DNA from: Ciona savignyi | Taxonomy: Eukaryota > Chordata > Ascidiacea > Phlebobranchia > Cionidae | Assembly (NCBI GenBank): GCA_000149265.1 | Contig: CH003212.1 | Location: 250,721 to 314,720, forward strand | Direction of reading: 5' to 3' | Length of the DNA stretch: 64,000 bases | Position numbers and translations under genes: made by a program | Shown: in pieces, positions 34,079 through 49,000 of the stretch | How positions within the stretch are numbered: the stretch's first letter is position 1 | Layout of the letters: the number at the start of each line of letters is the position of its first letter | The notes under the pieces: generated by a model | What the model saw: the letters and a program-made list of their open reading frames with translations, nothing else | Database searches by the model: none | What the model was told of the DNA's origin: nothing

Positions 34079-37000
34079 ATGTCGTTGTCAACATCCGAAG
34101 TTTCTAAAATAATCGAAAAGACTATCTCAATTTCAAACCCCAGAGAGGTATGTTGTCGTTTTGTTACTCTATTTGTATCTAATTATGATATTTTTGATTT
34201 TTATAATTTTTCATACAATAACTTTTAATTCTTTTTACACAATGTCAGGCACTGGCTAAAGCCTAGAATGGTACCTTGATCAAAATGCCAGTGTATCCAA
34301 ATATTTCCAAAACACTTTTTAAAAACTAAGTGGAACCATTACTTTTTATCATTCGCATAAAAAATGCTAAGGAGGAGCATATGGTATCCTGAATTTGATG
34401 TGTAAAAATCGAAAAAAAACAACAACTACAATACTTGTTAAACACTAGTACCTGTTGTCATAACCAGACGCAACAGTTCAAAGGGTTTCCACAAGCTCCA
34501 GATGATTTGTGAGGGTCACAAATATATTCAAAAAACAAGACTTTGCAATAGTAGAAAACGTCACTCAAGTTAATTGAGTTAATTACTTAATTCAATGTTT
34601 CAATTTAATAACCTTATTAGAGCCTTAGTTAAAGCCATAAAAGTTATAAATGATAAGAACATTAGATCTATGAGAAAGGAAAAACCATATAATAATGAGT
34701 GTTGTAGATTATTTATTAAACTTAAAAGTTAAATTTAAAACATCTACTTTTTTTTAAACTTTTGAGGTGTCCCCAACTGTTTCCCCCTGTTGTGATTGGG
34801 TACTGATTTATAAAATATTATTTCTATTACATACTGGTATGTTACTGAAATGCCACTGATACATATGCCAACCTCTGAGGAGAATATCCAACAGGCAGTT
34901 GTACTTTGCATGTACTAGAAAAGCTGAATACAAAAATACAACTAGCTGGATTACAAACCTGTATGTGGTTACTCTACTCGCTTTCATTGTAAATTGGCAG
35001 ACAGTCGCATAAAACAAACCAGATCACATGCTTTGTTAATTAAGCATTTTTTTATTTTAACCTTGTCAATGCGGTCGTGATTTGGATTGTGCCCAAAGCT
35101 TGCTGAGAATGCTGACTGAATTATGCTAACTAATAGAGAAAATTTATCTTGCCTTGCATCCAGAATTCAAATAAAAAGTTATTTATGTTACTACACTGCA
35201 CAGTGCACGAATGCATGTATCAAGTTAACGTAAAGTATAGTTAAACTCTTTAGTACAAATTGCAAATTTTGTACAAAGTGTCTCAAATTTTGTTTATAAT
35301 AAAATAATTGGCATATGCAGTGTATTAAAATGATACGGTAACTGTTTAAAAGAGACCCACCACTTTTTATATTGGTACCCCTAAATAATTTATATACCAT
35401 TAACTCTTATATAACCCTACTGAAAAAGTTTAGTATGTAAAAAATTATGATATATTTTTACTGTAATTTTGTGTAATGGTGTATAGTCATTAATTGTGGA
35501 TGTCCGAACAGTGAGGCCATTGTCTAATTTACGTCATGAACGTAGGATCCGGTTAACAAATTGGTTAACCGTTTCTTAATTTTTATTGTTTAACTGACCA
35601 CAAATAGAGTAACAGTTAACTGACTATTCAGTGTTACACGTGACACTTATTTGAAGGCTATGATCTGGATAAATGATTTTTGTATTACCTTTCCAGATGC
35701 TAAAAATAAACATATTATTATTTGCAGCTGCCTTTAAAGGGACTCCATTTTGGAAAGCTGTTGTTTAAAGTTGAAGAGTACAACAGTGCTGCTGAGTGGA
35801 TATTAAAATTCACTCGGATATACGACCGAGATGCTCCAGCTCACAAACTACTTGGCGAATGTTATGAACGTTTGGGAAATGTTGAAGCAGCTTTGTCCTG
35901 TTTTAAACGTTCACTGCAGATAAAACCAATTCAGGTACTAATGGCATATTTTGATAGAAAGTATTTTATGTGTGAAAGTTTTATGTGAAAGAATCCATTC
36001 CAAGGAAAATAGTCTCTTTTAAATTAGTACATGCATGTTTATATTTTATTTTGTGTACCGGCATTCCATTCTTGCACCCCAGGAAGCCTTGATATTTTTA
36101 AAACTTTTTGTTTAAAAAATTTTTTACCTAGTACTGATAAATTGAATATCATAACCATGGCCAAAAATAAGCGCGAGTAATACCCGCTTAATTACTCCAG
36201 TTACTTGCGTGAGCTGAATTCTTACTCGTCCAAAATTTGATAAATTTTTGGGCTCGCATAACAATATGTCATAATGTATTCATGTTTGGTACAATATTTA
36301 TCCTATTTTTGCAAGGTAGTGGTTAGTTATTAGATATTAAATTCCAGGCATTGTAATTTTGTGGAATAAATATTGATTAAAATTTATTAGACTCACAACT
36401 GATCAAACATTTTGATAAATTCGGTATGGCGACATGTGTTTTTTATTCTAGTCAGAATTGCTTCTTCGTATTGTTGAGCTCTACTTAAATCCTGGACCCA
36501 CACAAAATCCAAACAAAGCGCAAATTTGGCTAGACAAGGCAACAGCAGCCCTTCCTGGCAACACAACTGTGTTTAAAATGAAGGTAATTTACAAATATAA
36601 TCTTTAGGTTTCACTGCAGTGTTAGCTTATCTGCCAAATGTTATTCTTATGCATTTTGATCAACAAGTTCATTGACGGTATTAGTTTATGATCAGCAGGT
36701 ATAAAATAACTTAAAATTGCCTGTGACACAGCTCAATGTAAAAACTTTATTACTTTTTTTTTATCATTTCAGATGGAGCTCATGTTAGCACAGCAGGCTT
36801 CCCCAGACATTTTGGAGAAGGCAATTGTTCAAGAATTGAACCGAAGATCAAATGACCCTGCTTTACATGTGCAGTATGTTAGTTTTATGAGGGTATGTAG
36901 TTATAGATCTAGTTATTTGTTTAACCTTTTCACATTTAATTACTGCTAGTTGTATCATAGGAACAGAAAATGTTGTTGTGTCTGTATTTTAATTTCAATG

Positions 37001-40000
37001 TGATTTTTACAGACTGAAGATCGATTAAAGGATGCATATGATTATTGCAACAAGGTAGAGAACACCATGGAATCTACATCTGTAAGATCAGATTATAAAT
37101 GGTCATCTTGTGTGGTTGGCACCTACAAGGTAGGATTTCAACCCAAAAGTTGGATAAACGAACTAAATTCATTAAATTTGTTCTTAAAGCTTATACCTGA
37201 GTTTAATATATTCACTCTAGCTAGATTATTCATATTGGGCCATTGCAAAAGCTTTATTTAGACTATATCGGTTAGTACGGTACTTGCTTTAAAAGGAGTT
37301 AACTTGAATAACCAGAGAGTGTCAATTACCACTTTTTAATACTTTTTGACTGTATGCTATATGTTTATGCTAGTATATACCACTATTGGTATATACTATT
37401 ATTTTTACATGTGTATATAGTGATATTTGTACAGGCATAATTTAATGAGTTCATGATTTGAACTCGTGTTATTAAAATTAAATGTTACAACAGTTTGTCA
37501 TTATCAGATCTTGAGCATGATGATTGTTATAACTAGGTCTGGTCATATTTCCATTGCCCTTGCCATGTCAAAGTTTAAACCTAGCAAAATAAGTTAATTA
37601 TGCATAGGAGTACATGGAAAAGATAAAAGGCATTCAACCTTTACATTCTGTAAATGAGACTCGGCTTATTCTACTTGAAGCTCTCTCCCGGTTTATCTGG
37701 CTTTGTTTATTGGACAATAAGCAACAAAAGGCATTAGAAAAACTTCAAATGTAAGTGTACAGTTTTCATACAAATTATTCAGATACCTTTAATTTTTATT
37801 ATTAATACTATATGCGGTAATGGGTGTGGCATGGTTTAGGGATGTCCATTCTAGAATTTCGAATCGAATTCGGATCACAAATGATCCGGAATCAATTTTT
37901 GATTCTGCCGATCCGAAATTATTTCGTTATAAGAAAGCTGCATTACGTTACGCAATAAAATTACTCGAGCGTATTAATAGTTTACATCCGGGATTCTGTT
38001 TAACGGCACAATCGTCTACAAAACAAGTCAAGACTTGTCTGTGGTATTTCGTGCGCAATCCAGTTAAATCGCAGTATTGGAATATAAAGTTTAGCATTTG
38101 CGATTGTAATTGTTGGAAGTACGTATGATAAGACTCATTTATAAACGTTTTAGAAAGTTTGGAAAATATAATTGCGGTTAAAAGTTGAAAAAATGTAGAC
38201 CACGCTTTGTGTACGTGCCTAATCAAATAAGAAAACTAAAAGCAGGGAAACTATAGCCTACATCATAATTAAAGTTGCGGTGTTAGGACTGGTGTTATAG
38301 TTTGTTCCAGGGTTAAGATTAGACTGATTAGTGTTGGGATCAGGGAATTAGTTTTTCTACTTTTAGTTTCCTTCCCTTTAGTGTTGGACGAAATAGCCTA
38401 TGGAACTGCAGAAATCGTATACGGAAGCTACCGGTACCGTTGTAGTGATAAGGTCTTTAAATACAAATTTCTGTCGTTTAATATTTCTTTATTTTAGTAC
38501 CGGTAGTGTCATTTCTAGCCTAGCCTACTATATACCGGTAGCCTATAGGCCTACACAACCAGTTGAAATCTAGCCTATTTATTGCAATTGAAATAAAAGA
38601 TTAATTACAGGTTAACTGTAAGCCTAAGCAATTTATATTTATTTGTCGATATATATATCCAATACATGTGATGAGTCGTGCTGGGAGGAAGAGATCTTCG
38701 TCGGTTTGGAACCACTATAGCCTCCCGACAATAAAAGATAATAATAAAGTGGTGATATGCAGACACTGTAAGGAAGAGTTTAGTTACTGTGATTCTACAG
38801 GGAGTTTACTAAACCACCTAAAGCGAAGACACCCTTTCATTAGTTGGTGAGTACATATAGACAATGGACCATACTAACTACAATTGTATAATCTGTCAGA
38901 TTTGGTAAAAAGAGAATTCTCTATTGATAAATACACAATTACAGGGGAACAGTACAGAGTGATGAAGGAAATACCACCAGTGATATGGAGCCACATGGTT
39001 CCAGTTCAAGTTGTAGCAGTTCAACCCCAGCAAAACAATTGTGCATTACGGAATATGCAAAAGCTCGAATGACGAAAAACCGATCAGAGCAGGTGACCCG
39101 ATTAATCTGTAATGTTATCACTGACTTGAGTCCTATTTGGGCATAACTGGACATTATATGGAAGTTTGTGGATGTAAACCAACCCTACGTAGCTGTGCAA
39201 TCGCTACAAAGGAAGTTGGCGAGGCCCACACTGGAGAGAACATTGCACGCTGGGTCGAATCGGTGATGGAGGATTTTTCTGTGTCGCCTCAACAGATAGT
39301 GGCATGTGTGACTGACAATGGCTCTAATATGGTCTCAAGCATGAGAATTTTGACTGAAAAGCATGGTTGGGTACACTTTCGTTGTGCAGCACATACTCTC
39401 CAATTATGCATCCATGATTGTATAAAACAAGAAAACATTAAACGTGCTCTAGGTAAGTTATGTATATATTGTTTAGCAATATTTTTCATACGCCCTGCCC
39501 CTACCCTGTTCATGTTCATATAGTCTGCATCATTTTGATTATATAAAACTAATCATGTGAATTGATTTGTACTCTGTATTTTTAAGGTGCTGCTCGTCAT
39601 TTAGTTCAGTACTTCAGACAATCACCGAAGGCCATGAATGCATTAAAGTTGAAATATGCGCAAACTCGAACTGAAAATGATCCGCTTGGTGTTGAGCTTG
39701 TTATGGACTGCCTAACGAGGTGGAATTCCTCGTATGAAATGCTACTTCGCCTTGTCAAATATCAGCTGATATTACGCATTGTCCTTCGAGACGAAACCGT
39801 GACACCACGTAACAAAGCTTCACACCTGGAACTTAGGGAGAGTAATTGGATTCTAATTCAGCACCTTGTTGAATTGCTTGAGCCACTGAAAGTAATTAAC
39901 TTTGTTTTTAACTGGAGCCAATTTTAATATGTTGAATGATTATACTTATTAAATTATATCAAACTCTGCACAACAAAGCTAGCAAACGCCATATAACAGA

Positions 40001-43000
40001 TTTATTTTTCTCTTGTTTTTAGGCTGCAACAGCATTTTTGGAGGGAGACCAGTATGTTTCAATATCATCAGTGATCCCAGTCATCAAAGGGCTTTACGAA
40101 AAGTACAACACAACTCTACCAGAAGAAGATAGTTTTATTGTGAATTTTAAAAGAGACATGTCAGAATCCATTTTAAGACGATTTAGTACTGTACTTTCTG
40201 ATGAGTCTTCGAGTTCGATCACTGTAAAAAACATGTACCGAAAAGCTACATTCCTCCATCCAGCATACAAAACAAAATATTTTAACAGACCTGTTGCTGT
40301 GCAGGTGAAAACATTTTGTTTATGTATATATATTTACTGTTATTCGTATACTGGAGATAAGCGTGACTGAGACCATTAATAAGTAATGACCAGGGTTCAT
40401 AGTTTTTTTCTACTCACATTAATTAAGCCAAACCAGTAATTCAGTTATACATGTGGTCTAGTCTAGGTAACATCTTAAATTTGTTGTGTTCTTTCAGGTG
40501 AAAGCTTTGTGTGAGGAGGAATTAACAGTCAGCACAGTTGGCAATACAGGCACCAGCCCTGTTCCATTAGAGAGCAGCACGCGTACAGCATGAGTTTTAT
40601 CATTAGAAGATATTCTATCACTTGGTAAAACCGATAATAGTAGTGACAGTGGTGAGGAAGATGTGTCCATTACTGAGGGGATAAACTGGTACCTGAGACA
40701 AAAGTGTAGTCAAGCAGACCCACTGACTTGGTGGCAGGCGAATCAGCTAAACAGTCAATTAAGCCAACTTACAGCAAAATATTTGATAGAACGCTGCTTC
40801 TCTAGTGCTGGCCTGACTGTTTCTAAACTCCGGTCACGTTTAACAGGAAAGCATGTAGAAATATTAAATTTTTTGCATATAAACCAGTTTTTATTTGAAT
40901 AATACTACCGCTTTTGCATTTTTTATTACTGTTTGTGCTTGTTCTACATGCTATTCTATTTTCCTGGTGAAAACTAAAAGGAGGGAAAGAGGGAAGGCGG
41001 GAAGGAGGGAAACTGCACATTAAAATAAAGATTAGCGCTTAATAGTTAGTTTTAAACATGGGGTTAGAGGTAGGGTTAGTGCTGGGGTTGAGATTAGTGT
41101 TTGAAGCAGGGTTAAAATTATTTCCATAGTTTTAGTTAGCAGTTTCCCTCCTTCCCTTCTTCCTGCTTTCCCTCCTTTTAGTGTTTTCCGTTTTGCTTGC
41201 TTAATTTTTCCGATAGCTCTTGATCATGTAACATGTTGAAACATTAACTAAGATATACACAACTTGAATAAATATGCTGTGTCCGTGTCCAATCTTTCTC
41301 TTGTTGTTTGACTTGTTTATTGACAAAAACAATTTCAGAGCGATTCGAAATTCTAGATTCGAAATATTTAATTCCAGAATCATTCTAGAATCAAAACCGA
41401 TTCGGATAAGGACATCCCTAGCATGGTTACAGAATAACCCCGAGATTATGTAATCATTACCATTGCAACATGTAAACTTCCCAAATACATGAAGTTGGCC
41501 ACCAATCATTAGTCAGCAGTTACTATAATAATTAGCCATTCAAAGAGATACAGCATGTTTTAAAGGTTAAATAATATGTTTTAATTGGATTTGCATTATC
41601 TGATTTAATTACACTATCATGAAAGTGACATGTATTCCAAATACTCAGTCGCTCTATCTACTTACATTCAAGCTCGTTTGAAATGTGATAAGAAAAAAAC
41701 AACAACATTCTGCTGGATCCCAGTAAAATATAGTGGATATTCAGCCGGATATCTTGCTCTGGTTCGTAGCATCATTAATTTTTATACTTACCCAGCATGG
41801 ATGAATGTCTATGGTCAGTGCTATCAGATCACACCATGGGAGATTGGAAAACACTTGCAATTGAAATGGAAGCTCAACTCTGGTGGCTGACAGCTACATT
41901 TACATTGCAACAAGCAAAAAAGGTTGATTTAGTTTAATTTGATTTATGTTTTAATGTATTTTACTAGGAATGGGCAGTTGTTACTTTTAATTATGATTTT
42001 TTCCCAAAATTTTTTAGAATGAAATATCATGGGAAGATGCAAGCAATCTTGCCGCTGTGCTTTACTCCTCTTGTATTGCGAGACCTATCCCTAGCAGTTC
42101 ATGTGCGTGGGCCGTGCATTGTCTCACACATCAACCAGGGCTGCCGAGTAGGGTGCAAAAAAATGCTGCAACCAGGTTAAGCCAATCTGGTCATATGCTT
42201 TGTATTCTCTCAGAAAAAGCTGGTGTTGGCTGGATTGGCAAAATACATGAGAATGTTGATCTATCCACTGTAAGTTAAAAAATAAGTCTTGAAGAATATA
42301 TCCACAGTTAATGTCAGATAACTTATACAACAATGGATCGGAATTTATTTTTAATTTTGAAAAGCTACAGTTTTCATAGGACTGTTTAATATTGGTAGTT
42401 CTGTTTAATTTGTTTGTAAAATACCTTACCCAAGAACATACAAAAAAAATAGAAAGTTGTTTAATTAAAAAAAACACTAACTTCCGGTTGACCTGACCAG
42501 TGTGACCCAACAATCTGACCCAACAATTATTCTTTGTCACAAACTATGTGTCTACTTTTTTATTGAAGCTCCTAGTTTAATACGACTAATAAGAATAGTT
42601 ACAATTCCATCTGCCAATTTTTTATCATATGCATATTTGTATTTTTGTTTTAAACTCATTTTAATATGCCAACACAAGTTTTCATCAAACCTTACATTTA
42701 GGTTGGCAAGACAGTGTACCAAAATTTATTTGGTATTTCAACATCCTCTCTCTCTTTTCTTTGCAACACGAAATCTCTGGTGTCATTAACCTGCTTTGTA
42801 CCATCTTTGGATGCCATGGTGTTATATGATAATGGTTGTTTATATTTTTATGTGATTTACTTATTTTATATGGCTGTTCACTGTTAATTTATTTTTTTAA
42901 CCTTGCTGTTTTAATGTAAAATTAGTTACTAACCAACAAAGTATTATCTATCCCATTCACTGATGTACATAGGTGATACTTCGAGTATCGATATCCACAA

Positions 43001-46000
43001 CTTGAAATAACCTCAAGTTTTGTGTGTAATTGTGATGTTATAAAAAGAATTCTAATGATTAACTTTAATCACATTAAGTACCGTGTTTTTACAGTTGCTG
43101 CCCCATCTGCCAAATTAGATGAACTTATTTGGTTGGGAATTCATTGGTTGGATTTGGATACGACTGTAGATTTTGGACAGTGGGTCAAACCCAGCTTTGC
43201 CAGTCTGCAGTTGGGATCTGGGAATACCAATGCAAGGTGAATAATCTTATTTGTTTATTGTGCACAGGATTTCTGATCTTTGTTTTAGCGAGTGGCACTT
43301 GAGAGACCCTCTCTATCAGTGCATACCAACTTCTTTTAGAAAATTTAAAATTTTAGTCATAAAATTTATACACAGTAATAACAGCAAAATCTAGCAATAT
43401 AGTTTCTGTCAAGACAAGATAGAGGTACTCATGTACTGTTAAAACACAACCATTGTTCTAGTTTAGTGGTTAAAAATAGTGAATGCAAAATGAAAATTTA
43501 CCAATTCGAGGTTAATTACAATCAAACCAAGCTTGCTCTTTTCCCAAGCCGGTCAAGAAACACTATAATAGTTAGTAATCCTACAGTGGCACTCTGCTTT
43601 TTTATTTACATAATGAGAACAGGATCTCCATTTTCGGGTGCAAAATTCATTCATAATGTAACCTATTGTTGACCAACAGTTCCCTATGGTCACTAAATTT
43701 GCTGGACATCGAAAGCATTTATTGCTGCGTGCGTTTACACAACGGAAAAGAAAGCACAAGCTTGGAACAATGTTACCCTGGTGAACAAACAACAACTTTC
43801 TTGCACCAATCTACCACCATCAATGTGCAGAAAACTTACAACCGAATTGCAGGTATGAATTGGAAATTGCAGGAAAATATTTGTATAATTTGTTTTCCTG
43901 TTATTTTTGGAGCATGATTCATGTAGTAACAGTAAAGAGACCATATCTGGCCAATTTTAGCTTGTAGCTATCAAATATCAGCTTGACTTTTTAGATAAAT
44001 CCACTAAAAATCTTTAGCTTATAATTCCAAAAACTTTTTTTCAGACAACTTGATAAGCTTTGATCTTTCTTATTTTCCTATAATATTTAGCAGCATTTTG
44101 TTAAAAACAAAAGTGGTCAAGATTTGCTTTAATGTTTTTTTTTTGAATATTAAAATAAATGTAATGTCTGCATGTCTACTGAATTCATAGAGTTATTTTT
44201 GTTTTCCCAGTCCCTGGAATAATCAGATAAGAGTGTTTATATTACAGGACAAATGGTGGGAAGCAGCTTTAAAACTCGCTAACAAAAAGAAATCTATCTC
44301 GTAAGTGAATACGAATTTCAACTAATATTTACTTTTGGATATTGATAGCCCCAGCGACTAAGGTATAAAGACTTAAAAGTGTTCACCAGTGCATTATTAA
44401 GTGATGTACATAATATTAGTTGTGGTTAATTTTTAAATTGTCCAGAGTGGATGAAGCAGCAGCATTAAAACCGATACTCCAACGTGGTTTAGAGTGCATT
44501 CGTGGGGTCAGCAACCATGGACTAGAACCTGTCCTAATAACTAAACTCGCAAAGTACTTTGCTTCAAAAGTAAGTATACATATGTGTTTAATTACTTGAT
44601 TCTACATAATATTTTTTTTATTATACTTACAGTCATGTTGTAAACGTTTATTTGATGTTCAATCGATTTAAATAAATACACACTGAACTGATGTTATATT
44701 TTTGTAAACTACCATGTACAACACCCAACAAGCAGCAATCTACAAATAATTGTATACTTGTAACACATTTTGGTTGGATGTTTATTGTTTTTGTCTCGGC
44801 GTATGGACAAGATGCTGGTGTTCTCATTCTCATAATTTATGACCCGACCATTCCAGGCATTTGTTCTGCAACAAGATACCGGAACATCATCAACTTGGTT
44901 TCTCTACCAGCGCCGTGCTGCCCTTTACTGGTCACTTGTTCTTCCAGATCTGATAAAGTTCTCTGATGGAAAGATCATTCACCAGAGCAAAACAAAAGAA
45001 CGGTTGTTTCCCTATATATTTATGGAGCTATCACCCATTGAAGCTACCAGGTAAACTTAAAATATTTAATTAGTTCAATGTATACAAAACATATTATGCA
45101 TATTCAAGTAGCATGTTTGCACAAATTAGTTGGTGTAGTCATTTTTTAAACATAAATAAAAGTTTAATATAATGGTGTTTTGTAGTTTTTTGACAATATA
45201 TAAAACTTAAAATTTAATTTTGTTATATTGTTATTTCTATACAATACAAATTTTTATTTCTTAACATTTAATTTTGCTATAGTGTATTGTAATACAAAGT
45301 TAGATTGGATCAATACATTTTTATAGATTCGGAATTTTAAATATTAGTTTAGGTTAATTATAATATACTGTATGTTATAATATGTATACACTGCAATTAT
45401 AAAAATATTCCATATGCATGTGTATTGTTAATGTATTTTCCTCTAATATATTAATAAAACTAGATTATCAATAAACAACTCTTGTCTAGGGTTAACAATA
45501 AATATGTGATTTTTTCTTGATGTACTTTTTGTTTGGTAATATCATGTTGTAAAAAGTTCTTAAAAGTTACACCTTATGGAAGTCTTATTAATATTGAATA
45601 TTGTAACCAAACCATCAACATATATTGTGTCGGCAATCTTTATACTTTTCCCAGTTTAGTATCTGAGGCATACATGTGCCACGGAGAACTTGCTGCCCAA
45701 GAAAACCGACTTGAAGATGCTTTGTCTTTCTATGGGAAAGCAACTATACCAGAAGCTTCATTTTGTCAGGTAGATTTTATTTGATATTTATATGACATCA
45801 TAAAATGTGGACTTCCAGATCCCAAATTAATTTACTTTTTTCATCATTCTAGTTCATATATTTTCATCATCAAATCATTTACATTCCATGTATACAGGCT
45901 CACCTTTATAGGCAGATGGCTGAAAAAGCTGCAGCATCCAATGAAATGCCTTTGTACGACATGGAACAGAAGCGAGACAGTTTGATGAGAAAGGTTTTTT

Positions 46001-49000
46001 TGGCACAGTATTTAAATAGAACAGTTGATAATAAAAAATGTTTACAAACAGTCTGTTAACGATCTTCGGAAAGTTAAAATAAACTTGTTAATCAATGGGT
46101 CAAAGGCAGCAAAAAAGGCAAAATACTTTTTCCAAATCAGAAATGTAAGCTATTAAAGCACTTGTATTTCCTACAATGGTTCAATATGTGTTTTTTGACA
46201 ATTTAAGTTTTGTCAATATATAAAAGTTTTATTTTAAAAAGTGTCACTTAATGAGTATGTTGGTCTGTACCAGTTTAAAAATATTATCATACCAGTAAAT
46301 CGTTAGGTGGACACTTTTTTAGGTAGAGTAATTTGACACCTTCCAGATATTCTAGCATGTAATGAATGACCTGAAGTTCATAACATTGGCTTGCTGATCC
46401 TACTTTGTGGTCTAAATTATAATTTCTAACCCAGCACCGTCGTTGCCTTGAAATCACATTATCACGGCTCCAGCAATACCCAGATGAAAACCTTCATGCT
46501 AGAACTGTGCGTCTCTTTACCAGTCCTCAACATAGCCCCATCCGCAGTACCACTATGAATACTACATCCGGTAAATACTTTATTTTAAATTATTGTTAGT
46601 ATATTTAACTGTGCTAACTTTTTTAAATTTACTTTTGAAAACATTCATTTGGTACAGGACATATACCACACAAAACTATTTAGTTACCACCTGTACACTT
46701 GTCATAACCACCATACAATACCACACAGTTTTTTTTCTACTAATTTATATATCATACGATACCTGATACCAGACAGATTGCATATAATTATTGCCATGTA
46801 ATTCCCTTTCTTTAGACCATTTTATGTCAGATTCTTGGCAGTACTGTATTAACAATGTAAATTAGCCAAATTATTTAAATAATTAACTTACCAATTGGTA
46901 TGTAAAAATTATTGCTTAATATGTACTCAGGAAACAAGTCCTACATATGTGTCTGCAATAGTAGGCTGTAGAGCTGGGCGTAATTACAAAATTACGTTCA
47001 GTTAAGTAATAACGGAGGTCGGAAATTACGTTACGGACGTCAAATCAAAATTACGTAATTGCGCATCTCTCCGTAATTATTCAATTGGACGTCGTTGTAA
47101 ATATATTTTTTGTGCAATTCCTTGTTTTAGTCTTAGCAAATTAAGTTTCTTTGTTTATTTTTGTTTGTGTAAAATAGTACTAACCACCGGTAGGAATAAT
47201 CAAATTCGTGGTAAATATGTGTAATCTTGAATTCACGCCAATTTCCTTATGTGCAATCAGCGCGCCAAGACAAAAGACAACACCGTCACGATCTGCAGTC
47301 TGTTTACTCATTTATTCGTTATAACACAGTACGAACGAAAAGTTTAGTTTAGACTTTTAAGTCTCTGAAGTTAAGTTTATAGTTTCATTATCTTTGTCTA
47401 CTAACAAAATGCATCCAAAACACGATAATTTTTGGTTGTTGTTTAAATAACGATGACACCAAAAAAATAAAAAAATATTACAGAATTAAGTTACTGAGCT
47501 GGCGTAATTCCGTAATACAACTTTGATCAATTACACCCAGTTCTAAAAATAAAATACCAACGATTTATCATGTTATCGGACTGACATGTGAGGCTTGTCT
47601 CAATGTGACATGCCATAATCTAGGACTTCCAATGTTGTTGAAACAGCCTTGTCTGTAAGTGAGTCAACCAACTAGATTTTACTATCTCTTGGAGTAATCT
47701 TTGTAAATTATAATTGTTTTGCTTTGGCCATCAACATATATTGTTTAGCTGTATAATATGTACAAATGTCCACTTTCATAATAAGTTGCATCTTTTTCAA
47801 CTCTTATAATATCTCATGATATACAGCTAATAGATCTGATGGAGAATCTATAATTGTTCCCCCAAGCAAGCAATCAACCCCGAAGGTAAAAAATAAATTG
47901 ATAATTAGTTAAATTCTTTGATGTTTGTTGTTTAGGCCGATATCAGTTTTTCTTTTGCAAGTTTTTAAAGTTTTTCTGTGTTGGGAAAAAATTTACTCCC
48001 CACAATGGTACACCCCATGTGATCAAGCATGGCTAATCACCAAAAGTGTATCATGACATGCAATATTGGTTCAGTATTTTTCTAAAGCAGTTACATTTTG
48101 TTTCAGATGAATGAAACCTCACATAGCATTTTGTCGGGTGTGTCGGAGAAAGACAAAAATGTGTTGGTTGATACCATCAGTTCACTAACTGTAAGTTCAT
48201 TGATTTAGTGTTCATTCTGCTGCATCTTTTAACCATGAGATCATTAACATAGATGTTTTACATCAAATACATTACCAGGCTGTGCGGTACACAGTATTTA
48301 AATAGAACAGTTGATAATAAATGAACTAGCGGTTTGTTTAGTTGGGTAATTTTAAATAAAATAGTTTAATAAATAAATATACCCAGTGCTTTTAATCAGT
48401 GGGCAACCGTTATTTGCATGAATAAGCAATTCAATAATGCATAACTGCTTCTAGGTTACAGAACAAGAATGATTACACTATTTGGAAAAATAATGATTAT
48501 TAGTTAAGTGAGAAACACATATGATTATTACGAGTGGTCAATGTATGTGACTTTTAATGATATTCCATATAGTCTGCGCTGTCCAATCTTCAAATGGAGA
48601 TGGGTTACTTGAGAGAGGAGCAGAACCGAAACTATATGAATTACTACAATCAACCTCATGGCACACCTTCCCACATTCCATCCAACGGAACTCCAATGGC
48701 CCATTCATTTGCTCCTAACATGCACAGCTTTCAAACTGATCGTGTAAGTTTTTTATTTCAAGATTTTTATAATTCAGTTTCGAGATAATAATTTTAATTT
48801 ATGTCCAAATTTTCTAAAATGAATCTTGTTTATATAATTGTTTAAGTTGGAAACCGAGGGTGAAGTGAGTTGGAAGTGAATTGAGTGAAGAATGTTACAA
48901 GGTTATTGCCGTTTAACAGATGTAGGTGTAGATTACATCATTGCCAAGATGGAAATGTAACTCATATTCTACCTGGTCATAATCTGTACTTACAACACTA

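Larger units (their letters stand above)
37837..41420 (+). mobile_element. 3,584-bp hAT transposon in RANBP2 intron 6
   Basis: Terminal inverted repeats TAGGGATGTCC / GGACATCCCTA with an exact 8-bp duplication GCATGGTT (37829-37836 and 41421-41428). Subterminal 'tctagaatttcgaatcg' motifs occur at both ends in opposite orientation. It carries a decayed transposase gene (38668-40902) on the plus strand, the same strand as RANBP2. Because it lies wholly inside an intron and keeps the flanking splice sites, it need not disturb the host gene. Confidence 0.95.

Noticed and set aside
41630-41890. 86-codon plus-strand frame
   Set aside because: It overlaps RANBP2 exon 7 in another frame. The exon frame starting at 41796 matches the protein and keeps phase.
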